From NCBI RefSeq assembly GCF_031755915.1, contig NC_083389.1, positions 3,534,001-3,598,000 of the forward strand: DNA of 64,000 bases, in the 5' to 3' direction. Positions 10,445 through 22,800 of the stretch are shown piece after piece. Numbering within the stretch: position 1 is the first letter of the stretch; each line of letters opens with the position of its first letter. The notes beneath the pieces are model-generated. The model had not been told where the DNA came from. It saw only the letters and a program-made list of their open reading frames with translations, and ran no database searches. Made by a program: the position numbers and the translations under genes. This stretch comes from Ziziphus jujuba (lineage: Eukaryota; Streptophyta; Magnoliopsida; Rosales; Rhamnaceae).

Positions 10445-13091
10445 TCAATTAAAAAAATTAAATAGAATAGCTTCGTCTTCATCAATTGATAGTGAGAAAA
10501 TGAAATCCAGATAAATCCCAATATCTATTACAGGTAGCAATATAAAGAGCAAAACAAATAGCTCCCGTGGCTCATAATCGAAAAAATAAGAGTTTCGAGC
10601 ATTAAAAATCTTGTATCCATAGAACATCTTACATAACATGGATAATGAGTAAATATAAGCTAATATCATTCCATTTGCCATTACAAAAGTAATTACTATT
10701 TTTGTAATTAAAAGATATTTTTGGCTAGTGAGTATTCCAAAAAATACTATCAATTCTGCAACAAAACCGCTCATACTCGGTAATGCAAGAGAAGCCATCG
10801 ATAAGATACTGAAAGTCATAAATATTTTTCGAATTGCGATCCTACCCATTTCCTCGGGATAAACAAGATGTATTCTATCATAACTCGTTCCTTCCAAGAA
10901 AAAAAGTGCAACACCAATAAATCCATGAGAGATTATTTGTAAAATGGCTCCATTGAGTCCTGTATCGTTTATAGAACCAATTGCTATAATTATGAAACCC
11001 ATATGAGATATGGAGGAATAAGCTATTCTTTTTTTTAAATTAAGTTGCCCTAGAGATGTTGGAGCTACGTAGATTATTTGAATTATGCCTACTATGACCA
11101 ACCAAGGAGAAAAGACAGAATGAGCGTGAGGTAATAATTGCATATTTATTCGAACCACTCCATACGCTCCCATTTTTAATAATATTCCAGCTAGAAGCAT
11201 AAAAGTACTGTAATGTGCCTTTCCATGGGTGTTTGGTAACCATGTATGTAAGTGTATAATTGTTGATTTGACAATAAAACCAATAAAAAAAAATGATTTC
11301 CAGTGTTACAGGATACAATTGATCAGCTGATGTTTCAAAATTTAATGTTGGTTCATTAGAACCATTGATACGAACCTAGGACGACCTGCTCCTAAACCCG
11401 TATTATATTAGCCTGGATCTTTAATTAAGTTCAAGTTCTAATGGAATTGACCTCAACCCCTAACCAACCTGTGGTTAGAAACCTTGGTATAATGTAGACG
11501 CCACAATAGGGGATGGAAAACCTATTGATAAGTCAAGCTAAAACAACCAATTCTCTAATGGTGTTTTAGGTGTTCTCAAAGAACAAAGAGATAATTAATC
11601 TCACAAGTATTTTCTTAATCAAATCAAAGTTGTATTCTTATTGATAACTAAGCCTTTAAATAGGCTACAAAGCCACGAAATAAAACCCTAAAAATAAAGA
11701 AAACCAGCCACCACACATAAAGAAACCTAGTTGGCTGAAACTATACTTCCTTTCCTAATCTAAGTTTGATTAATTAATTCCTTTATATTAAAATAGGAAT
11801 TAATTAATTTACAATGGAAAGAATAAAATAAAAACCTTGAAAGAATAAAATAAAAACCTTCCTAAAGTTATTTTTCCAGAAAATAAATAAATAAAAGCCA
11901 AAAAGTAATGGTAGTTTCCTAAAACAAAAAGTAAAAACAAATTAGGAAACTAAAAATGCTAGCCTTTTTGATCAAGTTGACTTTGATCAATCTTTGACCT
12001 CTTTGAGCTTCAAATCAGCTTCTAGATGCTTTGTAGGATGCCAAATAAGCTGAATATGAAGTCCCACACATTGCCCATGATTGGAAAAACAAGAAAAGGA
12101 TAAAACAGTAAAATACAGTAAAGCCAGCAAGCAATACAGCAAATTCGGCCAAATTGTTGATGCTGTCCGTACAAGCCCTTTTTGATTGCATTTGAGGCTG
12201 CTTTAACTTGATTCCATGACCTCTTAGGCATATGTATTGAACCCATAAATCATTGGAACCATTTCATACTTCTCGGACTCCAAAAATGTACCAAAACCGT
12301 CACCCGGGTCCGTATCGGCTTCCACCACTTGGATGCTTAGAATAGGCTTTGTATCTTCAAGTATGGACAAGCTCTGTTGAGATTGATTATCCCCTGTATA
12401 AATACTCCCAGTTTGTCCTTAAATCTCTTAATTTGAGCTTTTGTGATTGGCCTAGTCTTCATCCGTGTCGAGTCAGCACCCCAGCGGGTTATCGGTTGAG
12501 CGGGCTCGGGCGGAATCACATCAACCATATAAACCAATACCCGAGCTCCTATTAATCAAAAAACAGAAGCTCCTGTAGTGTACAAAATAAATTTTATAGT
12601 TGAATACAAATGTTTCTTTTTGCCTCATATGGATAGAAGTAGATAAACTGGAATTAATTCTAACTCCCATAGGATGAAAAAAAGTAAAAGGTCTTGAGAA
12701 GAAAATGGTCCTATTTGACCTCTATACATTACTAACATCAAGAAATGGAATAATCAGGAATCTCTAGTAACCGGCCAGGCCACTAAAGTAGCTAAAGTAG
12801 TGATAAATCCTGTCAGTAAAGTAGGTCTTATAGAAATTCCATCTATTCCCAATCTCCAATAAAAATAAATAAAAAATGGATCCATTTATAATTGTCTGTA
12901 AGTTGGATTAATGGATCGTCCAATTGGAAATGATACCAAAATGTATAGGTTATTAGAAGGAGTTCTATTATTCATATACAAATAGTATACCACCTAGTTA
13001 CCTTATTCCCTCTATAAGGGAGAAAGAAAATTACAGAACCCGTGGCTATTGGCAAAACTACAACTATTGTTAACCAAGGAAGATCATTCAT
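10445..13091 (-). pseudogene. ndhD: ndhD pseudogene split by a solo LTR
   Basis: This is the NDH-1-like complex subunit NdhD, a multi-span proton-channel protein. The start (ATG, 13089-13091) begins [12 protein letters not shown]. The C-terminal half is open from 11200 to 10445 and includes [13 protein letters not shown] and [15 protein letters not shown]. Between the two lies a 1,158-bp LTR at 11366-12523 with duplication ACCAT. The N-terminal half (12524-13091) has several frame breaks, while the C-terminal half is unusually intact. It is followed by psaC in the normal ndhD-psaC-ndhE order. Confidence 0.95.
11366..12523 (-). mobile_element. Solo LTR in ndhD, TSD ACCAT
   Basis: The LTR runs from TGATACGAACCTAGG to GGAATCACATCA, 1,158 bp, flanked by ACCAT at 11361-11365 and 12524-12528. 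No internal region remains, so it is a solo LTR formed by LTR-LTR recombination. The minus frame at 12337-12537 shows the pol tail DSTRMKTRPITKAQIKRFKD. A 22-bp direct duplication (GAAAGAATAAAATAAAAACC plus TT) occurs at about 11818-11861. Confidence 0.95.
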
Positions 13092-13225
13092 GGTAAAAAC
13101 AAGATACACTTGGACCAAAAAAACCCATGTTCAAAAGTATAAAATAAAATATATTATTTAGAGCTCGGTTTTTTGTTGGTAAAAAAAAAAATTAAATATA
13201 TTCAAGTAAGGTTTTCTGAAATATA

Positions 13226-13468
13226 TCAATAAGCTAGCCCCATACTTCGAGTTGTTTCATGCCATAAATAAACTCAAACACTTAAGAAATCTATTGGACA
13301 GGCGGATTCACATCGTTTACAACCGACACAGTCCTTTGTTCTTGGAGTAGAATTGATTTGCTTAGCTTTACACCCGTCCTAAGGTATCATTTCTAATACA
13401 TCTATGGGGGCTCGGACACATTGAGTACATCCTATACATGTATCATAAATCTTTACTGAATGTAACAT
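13226..13468 (-). pseudogene. psaC: psaC pseudogene (photosystem I iron-sulfur subunit)
   Basis: PsaC carries the two 4Fe-4S clusters FA and FB of photosystem I. The frame reads [20 protein letters not shown], and a later cluster motif [12 protein letters not shown] is intact. The first cluster motif has lost one codon: CVRAPID replaces CVRACPTD, removing a cluster cysteine. Two internal stops occur: the TGG of the IPWDG stretch has become TAG, and a CGA near the C-terminus (LSVRVY) has become TGA. Length is 243 bases against 246 normally. Confidence 0.96.
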
Positions 13469-13533
13469 TGGATCTATAAATTTTTTGAATATTCTAAATT
13501 TTTGATCTAGTAAATTTATAAATAAATTATATA

Positions 13534-13617
13534 TTTAGACACCAGATGAATCAATGATTTACTAGAATTTTTTTAATCAATCTACTTTTAGACACCAGAT
13601 GAATCAATGATTTACTA
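13534..13617. repeat. 31-bp direct repeat in the psaC-ndhE spacer
   Basis: The unit beginning TTTAGACACCAGATGAATCA is present at 13534-13564 and again, identical, at 13587-13617, separated by 22 bases. It could be inherited from the source plastome or be a later slippage duplication. Confidence 0.85.
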
Positions 13618-13688
13618 TGATTTACTCTAGTAAATTTTTAATCAATGCTTATTCGAATTTGTGAATCTTCTAATTTCTATGATTAATA

Positions 13689-13991
13689 TTACTTATTCAA
13701 CAAATTAGATTGAATAATACGAGTTGATTTTCTATTACGATAAATTGACGAAACAATAGCCAGTCCAATAGCTGCTTCAATAGCTGCAATAGTTAACAAA
13801 AATTGAAAAAATATTACCTTTTAATTGGCGACTATCAAAAAAATAAAAAAATGTTACATAATTTATATTAACTGCATTCTGTATAAATTTAAGACACATA
13901 AGGCCTCTAACCATATTGCAGCTTGTGATCAATCCATAGTACCAATTGAAAACAAGTAGGCACTCAAAATAAGTACATGTTCGAGCATCAT
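13689..13991 (-). pseudogene. ndhE: ndhE pseudogene
   Basis: NdhE is a small membrane subunit of the plastid NDH complex. The start ATGATGCTCGAACATG (13991) is preserved, then the frame shifts near 13940. The middle appears as [20 protein letters not shown] and the GNIFSIFV stretch. A second frameshift near 13790 precedes the C-terminus QSNLLNK. Order ndhG-ndhE-psaC is as in plastomes. Confidence 0.92.
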
Positions 13992-14193
13992 TGACCAACT
14001 CCTTATCAATTAAATTTTGATTTATTTCAATATAATATGAACAACAATTCAACGGATTCAACTTACTAGAATCTAAAAGGTGAAGAACAAATAGATAGAT
14101 TGGTAATAGATCTAATAAAAGAATTTCTATTTTCAACATAAACAATCTTTAATTACAATTGAAGAGAAATAGATGTGACAACATACACTAAAG

Positions 14194-14666
14194 TTTCAAA
14201 GGGAAGAAAAAAAATATGTTGATAAATGAATTCCAATTTGTTGATTATTACTTATCAAATCTTGCTCTGTAATTTGGTTTGATCTTGTAGTCCAAATAAT
14301 CCCGTACCATGACGTATCTATAATAGTACTCATTAGTAAAACCAAAATGCTTGTATAAACCAGCAAAGTAACCCCATCCCCAACAGTCCAAAGATTAAAA
14401 TCTTTGTAATATTCTGAACCATTCATGAACATCACAGCAAATATGATTAAAACATTTATGGCTCCCCCGTAAATAAGGAGTTGTGCTGCAACTACAAAAT
14501 AGGAGTATAATAGAATATAGAATAAGGATATACAAACAAGAACAAGTCCCAATGTAAAAGCAGAATAAATTGGGTTGGTAAATAATACTACTCCTATACC
14601 TCGTAATATAAGACCTAATCCCATAAAGACTAAAAGAAAATCATGTATTGGTCCAGGCAAATCAAT
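14194..14666 (-). pseudogene. ndhG: ndhG pseudogene, start lost and 3' end truncated
   Basis: The frame is open over almost the whole gene, from [16 protein letters not shown] to [14 protein letters not shown]. The ATG has become ATT at 14664-14666. The frame happens to continue upstream to another ATG at 14720, which is a chance extension. The final 30 or so residues (the normal ELISIILL membrane segment) are missing, and the sequence passes directly into the spacer upstream of ndhE. This is one of the longest intact plastid frames in the window. Confidence 0.92.
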
Positions 14667-15050
14667 TATATGTAAAAAAAAAAAAAAAAAACGGAGATAA
14701 AAAATTGAAATCTTTTTCATGACCTTATTGAGACTCGACCTGAATTTTTTCTTTTTTATGATTTATAATCAATTCCTAATTGAATGAAATCCTTAGGGAT
14801 GTGAAATAATGTGGGTACAGATATTGGACAAATTTCATTCTTTATCTGAAAGAAAGAGTAGTGCAAATCTGAAACTATCTTTCGAAATAATTATATAGAC
14901 ATTAATTACTAAAATTTCAATCCAAATTAAGACATGATTATGATCAACTAATGAATAGTTGGGATTTGTAGGGTGTGATCAAACAAAACAAAAGTAACCT
15001 AAGTACTTAGTAATTCAAAACTTTTCTTAAATCAAAGGAGTTACTTATTT
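14667..15050. other. ndhI-ndhG spacer
   Basis: This is plastid-like spacer. No gene is seen. It includes an A run at about 14674-14691. Confidence 0.65.
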
Positions 15051-15543
15051 TTTATTTGAGGCGAATTCAAAATTGTTCGAATTGTATAATCGTCAATTAC
15101 TGATGTTGGTAAACAACCCAAAGCAATTTGATTATAATTTAATTCATGATGATCATAAGTAGAAAGTTCATATTCTTCAATCATTGATGAACAATTTGTT
15201 GGACAATACTCAACGGAGTTACCACAAAATATACAGATTCTGAAATCAATATTGTAATTAAGAATCGTTTCTTGAAAATATCAATTTCCAATTTCCAATC
15301 AATGATGCGTAAATCTATAGGACACACATGAACACATACTTCACAAGCAATACATTTATGAAACTCAAAATGGATTCGACCATAGGAATGCTCCACGATG
15401 ATTAATTTTTCATAAAGATATTGAATAGTTACAGGTAAACGATTTGCATGGGATAAAGTAATCATGAAACATTAACCAATGTACCTTGCAGCTTGTACTG
15501 TTTGTTGACCATAATTCATGAACCCAATTACCATAGGGAACAT
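15051..15543 (-). pseudogene. ndhI: ndhI pseudogene (iron-sulfur subunit of NDH)
   Basis: NdhI carries two 4Fe-4S clusters. The ATG at 15543 is kept, but a CAA-to-TAA stop lies at about residue 25, just before the internal Met at 15465. The first cluster motif [14 protein letters not shown] is preserved. The second (normally CIFCGNCVEYCP) is destroyed by a frameshift near 15250. The end, encoding [10 protein letters not shown], is recognisable in another frame. Confidence 0.93.
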
Positions 15544-15588
15544 ATCAAGAATATATATGAATAATTTGATTTTTTTTATTTCTATTGT

Positions 15589-17918
15589 TTAAGCCAGGTT
15601 GTGAATATAAAATATCATGTTCCTATACAATGAAAAGAGTTGGAAAGAAGTTGTTAATAACAGATTACCGAGAGAAATAGGTACAAGAAATTTCCATCCA
15701 AGATCCAATAGTTGGTCCATTCTTAGCCTAGGTAAAGTCCATCTTGTTACGATAGGAATGAACAAAAATAAATAAGTTTTAGCTAATGTAATAAAGATAC
15801 CCATTGTTGCCCCAAAAACATCATATCGTTGATTTATTTCAAAAAGCTCAGAAAAAAATATATACGGAATAGAGATATTTCAACCACCAAAGTAAAGAAC
15901 TGTTACAAATAATGACGAAACTAATATGCTTGGATAGGAAGCAACATAAAATAAACCAAATTTTATCCTCGAATATTTCGTTTGATAACCTGCTACTAAT
16001 TCATCTTCCGCTTCTGGTAAATCAAAAGGCAATCTCTCACATAGTGCTAGGAAAGAAATTAGAAAAAAGATAAACCCTATAGGTTGACGCCACCAATTCC
16101 ATCCCCTAAAACCATATTTGGATTGCGCTTAAACTTTATCAACTGTACTTGAACTATTAGATAATCATAGTCGGCGGTACCATCACTATTTCCATTGCTA
16201 TTCCAAAACCGTACATGCGATTTTCACCTCATACGGCTCTTGAAGGGCCATAAAAAAATCTAAGGACTGAGCCCTTTTATCTTGCAATGCTTAGTTATAC
16301 GATAGATAAGATTCAAATCTATCATACGGTCCAAAATTAGACCAATTGAATTCTGTTTGTTATGTTTTAATAAATTTTAATAAAAAAAATAATTAATATA
16401 ATTAATATTAATAATTAATAATAAAGAATTCAATTTATTACTAATTTAATAAATTAATAAATTGAATTAATAATAAATAAATAAAATACTTCTGAATTGA
16501 TCTCGTCCTTCTTTTCAAAATTTCCATAATCATTTAAATTTTTCTTTGTTGAGTAATAACTTGATTCTTCAATAAAACACTCCTCGTAAAAAAATCAATA
16601 ACCCATCATTTTCACTTACAAAAAAGAATTATATATTACATTAATTCATGAATTATGACACGAACTGTATCAATATAAATCTGGATATAAGAAAAAAAGA
16701 ATAAAAAAAGATCTTGTTTATTCTTTTGTACTCCTTTCTTTTTTTTTATTCCTATTCTTCTTTTTGTTTTTGAAAAAAAAAAAAGGCTTACAAAATCAAA
16801 AGAGGGATTATTTCGTTCCCAATAGTGTCATTTATTTAATCGACGGATAGGAGCATACTCTCGATCGGAATTGTGGGGAGTACTGCCTTATAACTTCTAC
16901 AAATTTAAAGCCCCAATTAGTAATTTTTGTATATTATGTAGAAATGTCTACTTTTGGATAATTTACAAGATCTACATTACTAATTGTGTGCGTATCTTGG
17001 TGTTTCTACCTATCCATTCATTTTTGTTCAATCGGCTTTTCTTTTATGGTAATACATGTATGAAAATACATACAAACGATAGTGAAAACTCAATACGGTT
17101 GATCTTTTGAGCCCATTTCAAGTCAGGATGACTAATCAACCAATCTTTGGGTAAACGGTATCTTCTACTTCTGTTTATTTCCGCTCAACTCTCTAACTCT
17201 TATACATAGAAAATGAGACTCAATATCTTTACTGTGAATTTATATAGAAGTTGTTTTCTTTCACTTATCCAACTATTTGATTTAGTTCATCAATCTGACA
17301 AATGAATAAAAAAATGAAGATATCTACTCAATTCATTTTACCCTTTTCCTAGAAAGGAAAGAATAGAAAGGCAGAAATAGAGAAAAATTTATGTCTCAAT
17401 GAATCATACATAGAGATATTGATAACACACATAAAGTTAATGGTATTTCATAACTAATTGATTGAGCAGCAGCTTGTAGACCGCCTAAAAAGGAATATAT
17501 ATTATTTGACCCGTATCCTGACATAAGAAGTCCAATGGGAGCAATACTGGAAATGGCAATCCATAGAGAAACACTGATACTGAGCTTACTAAAATTGATA
17601 TGACTGCTATGGACAGTCCGATACTGAATAAATGACTATCTCCTCTTGATGGAAAAATATTTTCTTTGAAAAGAAGTTTTGTCCCATCTGCTAGAGCTTG
17701 AAGAACTCCCAAAGGGCCGGCGTATTCAGGTCCAATACGTTGCTGCAATCCTATGGATATTTCTCTTTCTCACCATACAATTACCAATACGCCTATTATG
17801 ATTCCCAATACGAGAGTAAAAATAGGAATAAAGGCCATATAATTCTGTAGACCTCTTTTAAAAACTCCAATCTAGAAAAAGAATTGATATCTTGTACTTC
17901 TGTCGTATCACTTATCAT
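15589..17918 (-). pseudogene. ndhA: ndhA pseudogene with group II intron
   Basis: NdhA is a membrane subunit at the base of the NDH arm. Exon 1 spans about 17918-17410: start at 17916-17918, [20 protein letters not shown], then a short deletion near 17570 removing the PFGYHLVLADLSIG stretch. Exon 2 spans about 16165-15589, including [17 protein letters not shown] sequence and [20 protein letters not shown]. The normal stop TAA has become TAT, so the frame runs on to 15589. Both exons have stops or frame breaks. The ndhH stop and ndhA start are adjacent, as in plastomes. Confidence 0.93.
16166..17409 (-). other. ndhA group II intron
   Basis: The intron 5' end on the minus strand reads GTATGATTCATTGAGAC, close to the group II GTGYG consensus. 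The 3' end has a domain V-like stretch near 16205-16245 (GAGCCGTATGAGGTGAAAAT on the minus strand) and ends in a CCGACTAT-type sequence. An almost pure A/T tract of TAATA and TTAAT units lies at about 16372-16490. Confidence 0.85.
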
Positions 17919-17919
17919 T

Positions 17920-19101
17920 TCAAGGATCAACTTCTCCCACAATGATATCTATGCTACCTAGTATCATCATAATATCAGCCAATTTCAATCTTTTAACTAA
18001 CTGAGGAAGAATTTGCAAATTGATAAAACATGGTGGGTGAATTTTCCATCTCCAAGGAAAACCACCCTGATCCCCTATCAGAAAAATTCCCAATTCTCAT
18101 TTTGGGCCTTCAACTCTAACATAGAGTTCTTGTTTTGGTAATTCAAATGTAGCAGAATGTTTTTTTACTTATAAATTGATATTAAAAATAATTCCATTTG
18201 GGATTCTTTTCTCTATCAAAGTATCGGATTTCAAAATTCTCATATGGCCTTCCTAAAATTCCTTCCAGAGCCTGTTGAATAATTTTTATGGATTCTATCA
18301 TTTCAGCAATTCGGACTAGATAACAAACTAACGAATCTCCTTCTTTTTCCCATTGGACTTCCCAATCAAATTCATCAAAACATTCATAATGATCAACTTT
18401 ATGAAGATCCCATTATATTGCGGAAGCCCATAGCATTGGTCCTAATAAACCCTAATTTATTACTTCCTTTGTACCAATAATGCCTGCTCCTTCAACTCAT
18501 TCTAAAAAAATAGGATTTCATGTAATAAGTTTTGATAGTCAGTGATTCCTGTTAAAAAAATAATCACAAAAATCCAAACATTTATCTATCCAACCATGAG
18601 GTAGATCAGCAGCTACTCCTTTGATACGAAAATAATTATGCATCATTCTCATACCGATGGCAGCTTCAAATAAATCATATATTAATTCTCTTTCTCAGAA
18701 AATATAGAAGAAAGGCGTTTGTGCAACAATATCTGCCATAAAAGAGCCGAGTCATAGCAGATGAGAAGCTATATGACTCAACTCCACATAATTACTCTAA
18801 TATAGCTGGCTCTTTTAGACACTTGAATATTTCCCAACTGCTCCGGGCCATTTACGATTATTGCTTATGTGAACATAGTAGCTAAATAATCCCAATGCAT
18901 TACATAAGGCACATATTGTAGAATTGTTCGGTTTTCCACAATCTTTTCCATCCCTCGGTGTAAATAGCCCAATATTGGTTCACAATCAGTAACATCTTCA
19001 CCATCTAGAGTAGCGATGAGTCGAAGAACACCATGCATTGATGGGTGGTGGGGACCCATATTTATTACCATGAGGTCGTGTCCTGTAGCTGGTATATTCA
19101 T
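17920..19101 (-). pseudogene. ndhH: ndhH pseudogene
   Basis: NdhH is the 49-kDa-like subunit near the quinone site of the NDH complex. The N-terminus is open for 78 codons ([20 protein letters not shown], then [15 protein letters not shown]), then broken. Downstream, blocks such as the [10 protein letters not shown] region (about 18640), the LEGI region (18260) and [14 protein letters not shown] sequence (18050) are spread over different frames. It ends with TGA at 17920-17922 immediately before ndhA. Confidence 0.93.
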
Positions 19102-19215
19102 AGGTTTTTCCTTGATTTAGTCTTTCATGAATTGCTGAAAACTAAAATAAATTCATTCAAATTCAAATTCAAGATCTAATAAATAAAATAATTCAAAATA
19201 AACTGCTTTTTCAAA

Positions 19216-19486
19216 TTAACGAGTTTTGATTCCGGGATATCCAATTAATTAATTAATTCTTTATAACGTATTCTATTTTTCTTTGACAAATAAGACAGCA
19301 GTCGTTGGCATTTTCCAAAATTTGATGTAGGCCTCTCTGAGATAAATAGTCTTTTCTATGCAATTCTAAATGTGAAGAAAGTTTTCGTATCCTATTGGTG
19401 AGGCTGCATATTTTAAATTCAACAGATCCTACTTTTTCTTCTTTTTCTTCTTGCGAAATAATCAAGATGAATGAATTTTTTAGCAT
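19216..19486 (-). pseudogene. rps15: rps15 pseudogene
   Basis: The frame starts [20 protein letters not shown] (normal second residue V) and reads [19 protein letters not shown]. It then shifts, so the final third (normally the KNRVRYKELINQLDIR stretch) is in another frame. TAA at 19216-19218 corresponds to the native end. It lies between ndhH and ycf1, as in the small single-copy region. Confidence 0.92.
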
Positions 19487-19861
19487 AAAATGAAATCTAC
19501 CCCCCCACTTTGTTCCTATCCTTTTTTTAGCGTTAGCTGGTTTTATTGATCAATAATAATAATGCCATTCATTTTAATTTAGTATACACAATACAATAAT
19601 CTTAATTTTGTTAATAATTCCAAATTTGATCAAATAAAATTGTATTCGAATAGGTATACCAAAATCTTCTTTTTGGCATTCAGAAAATTAAAAATTTAGA
19701 CCTAAAATGAAAAAAGGAAGATTTTGGTGGTCATTTGTAGATCTAATTGATATGTCAATGAATCATATATCAGAATGAAATGCAAGCCAATGCATCTGTG
19801 CATTTCTTTGTTTTCATAGATCATACTACAGGAAATATAGGAAAAACAAATCTACCATTAA
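19487..19861. other. rps15-ycf1 spacer
   Basis: This is plastid-like AT-rich spacer with no gene seen. Confidence 0.65.
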
Positions 19862-22800
19862 CTAACAAATTTTGAATAGCAGATACATATGTATCCTTAC
19901 CAAACTGAAACGACTGCCATTATGGGTATCAAACCAATATCGATTCATAGAAGCTAAATCTTTGAATCGATAATTAGGCCAAATAAAGAATTTTAATTTA
20001 ATTAGTTTAGTTGTATCTCTTTTGCTTTTATCCAAAACTTGACTATTTTCCTTCTTACCATTGCAAAATGCTGCATTTCAGCGCATACGATTTTCATTCC
20101 TAGAAATAAAACAAATTAGAATTCTCAATTTTCTATGACGTCTTGGGGATAAAATGTTTTTAGGGACAAACAAATCATAATGATTGTTGTCTTTATTTGT
20201 AGTCATTTTCTGATATATTGCAATGAATTTCGCAGAATTCTTGTTATCAACAGTGCTTTTTGTTAAGTACTTTTGATTTATTTCATGCTTACTCTTATGA
20301 ACCAATGAAATACCTACGGCTTGATATATAATAAATTGTCCTTCATTTTTTATAGATAGACGGATTGGGTCAATAATCAATATTCACTTTTTTGTCAATT
20401 CTATAAGAGTTAAATCTTTCTGAACTAGTATAATATCTAGTCTCAATTCACCCCTTTGAGTAGAGTATATAAAAGTTTCTCTTGGATTTCTTAGTCTAAG
20501 TAGGAGGCAATATACTTTGATGTTATCGTTCATTTTTTTACTTAAAACACCATCCCACGTAATCTTTCTAGGAGGCAATCTCAATTGAAAACACAAATAC
20601 CTTTTTAGGAAGAAATCAAACCCCGCTTCCATATTGTTCTTGTATTGTTTTCTATTTCTATCTTTTTTCATGTCTGATCCCACAAAATCTTCTTCAATAT
20701 CTTTGTCTTACTTTGAGAGAGATGATTCAAAATCTGCTTGGCTTACGGATTCTTGTTTTCCTTGATTTCAGTTTTATGATTCAAGAGAATTTTTTTCATT
20801 TAAAAATATTGATATATTTCTTTTTTTCTTTCCAATGACACTTTTATTTTCACTAGCATTTTCATTTATATTCCAATTAAAAAGAATTAATTTGATTGGA
20901 ATGGCCCATGGTTTAATCTTATATGTGTTATAAAGTATAAAAAATTATGGGAAAAACCAAGGATCTAGATTCGATAGGGACAACTTTGTATTTCTTCATT
21001 CATTTATTTATTTATTTAATTTTTTTTTGTGTACTGGATAGGTTGATTTCTTGATTTTGAGGAACCATGAGATAAAAAAGACATTGCGTATCAGTTTTAT
21101 CAAGTAGTTCATAATTATTCCCCCGAGTCTTACTATATTTATTAGTAGTGGTGTCAGTATCAATATTGATCCAAGCCTCAATATCGACTTTCTTTCTATG
21201 ACAAAACTTGAGAATTATCCAATCAAAATATTTTCTATCTGAATTTTCTCCATATCTACAATATCTCTTTGACTAGATAATTATTGGTACAGATATCTCC
21301 TAGCACATTAAAATATGATCATTTTAACCAATTTTTGCATTGATTCATCCTGAATGTTGAAGAGAATTGTGTCTTCGTTTGGAATGAAAGAGTTTCTGTG
21401 TTCCACCAAAACAATTCTTTATTTCATTCTTAAGAAAAAAAGCTGTTCCATTATATTGAAAAACGGATCTTAACTTATATAAGTATAAGTTAAGGGTTGA
21501 GGGTTATGATAATTTGTAAAATACATATGCTTGTGACATGTGAGATAAGTAAAAAAAGTCTATGTGTTTTTATTACTAATAGTAGAACAGGACTTTTTTT
21601 ATAGTTGAAATAAAGTGAATTCGACTTCTATTTTTTCTATAAATTATTTTTTGATTTGATTTATTATTATAATTAGAAATATCTTTATCATTCTAAATAT
21701 ATGTATTAAGAAATTTTTTTGTTGATTCCTGAAAAGATTGTGCATTAATATTCCGAATATCAATGACACCTAAAAAGATATCTATGTATATCTTTTTAAT
21801 GAAAAAAAAAATTATAAAATAATGTCATTTACAAATTAGTCAAGCATTTCTTCTTTTTAATACCTACCCAATATTTTTTGGCGATTCTAATCTTTTATCA
21901 TCATAACTTATTTTGTTTTTGTTAGAACTTATATTTTGTATTATAAATTCTTTATTGTTCTCTTTTTTTTATTTTTTCTATTTGATTTATGAGTTTATTT
22001 GTTCTATCACACAAAGTTTGTATATATTTTTTTGTTTGTTAATGAATAATTTGTGCAATCTTTGTAGGTCGAATTTTACTGAACGACTCATGAATTAGCT
22101 AATTATTTCTTATTGAATCTTTTTCTTTTTTAGTTTTCACTTAAATCATATATTTTTAGTTCTCTCAAGCCAAATAATAGAGTTGGGTTTGTTTTTTTGT
22201 GTTCTTTTACAATTTCTTTTAGAAATAGAAAGCTTTTACTAAACTGGTTTTTTGTGTGTTTTGAACTGTTTTTCCATTTTCTAATTTTTTTTGTTGAGTT
22301 CTTTAAAAATAGGTCCAAAAACTAAAAGGTGGTTTTGGGGAGAGCCAGAAGGCAATTCAGTTTCCATTCCTCGAACTGTTAAAAAATAGAAATAATTTTT
22401 TTGTCCTTTCTTTTTTCATTGGATCGTTATAAGTTTTTTGTAGCTTAGATTTGTGCCAAGGTTTGAGATGAAAAGGAAGTAGGATCTTTATTTGAATACC
22501 ATCTGTTAGCCAGTTTTTCGAAAATTCCATTTCAGATAATTGGACGCCATTATAAGTACATTTAATATGCATTTCTCTATTCCAATCCTTTAAATCGTCA
22601 GACCATTTGGGAAATTGAAATAGTAGTATACGTACAATATTTTTAACTATTATCAAGAAGGGTAATAGAATATATTTTTTCTAAAATTAGATTGGGTTAC
22701 TAACACAAGACCTCTTATTATTTGAGCAAATATAATATTATCCCATGCTTCTGCTATTTCTATATGTGCTTTTTCTTATCTTTTATCTTCTTCTAGTTTG

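Noticed and set aside
14667..14720. An extended ndhG with a new N-terminus
   Set aside because: The upstream ATG is in frame only because the true start was lost. The added residues are encoded by an A-rich spacer.
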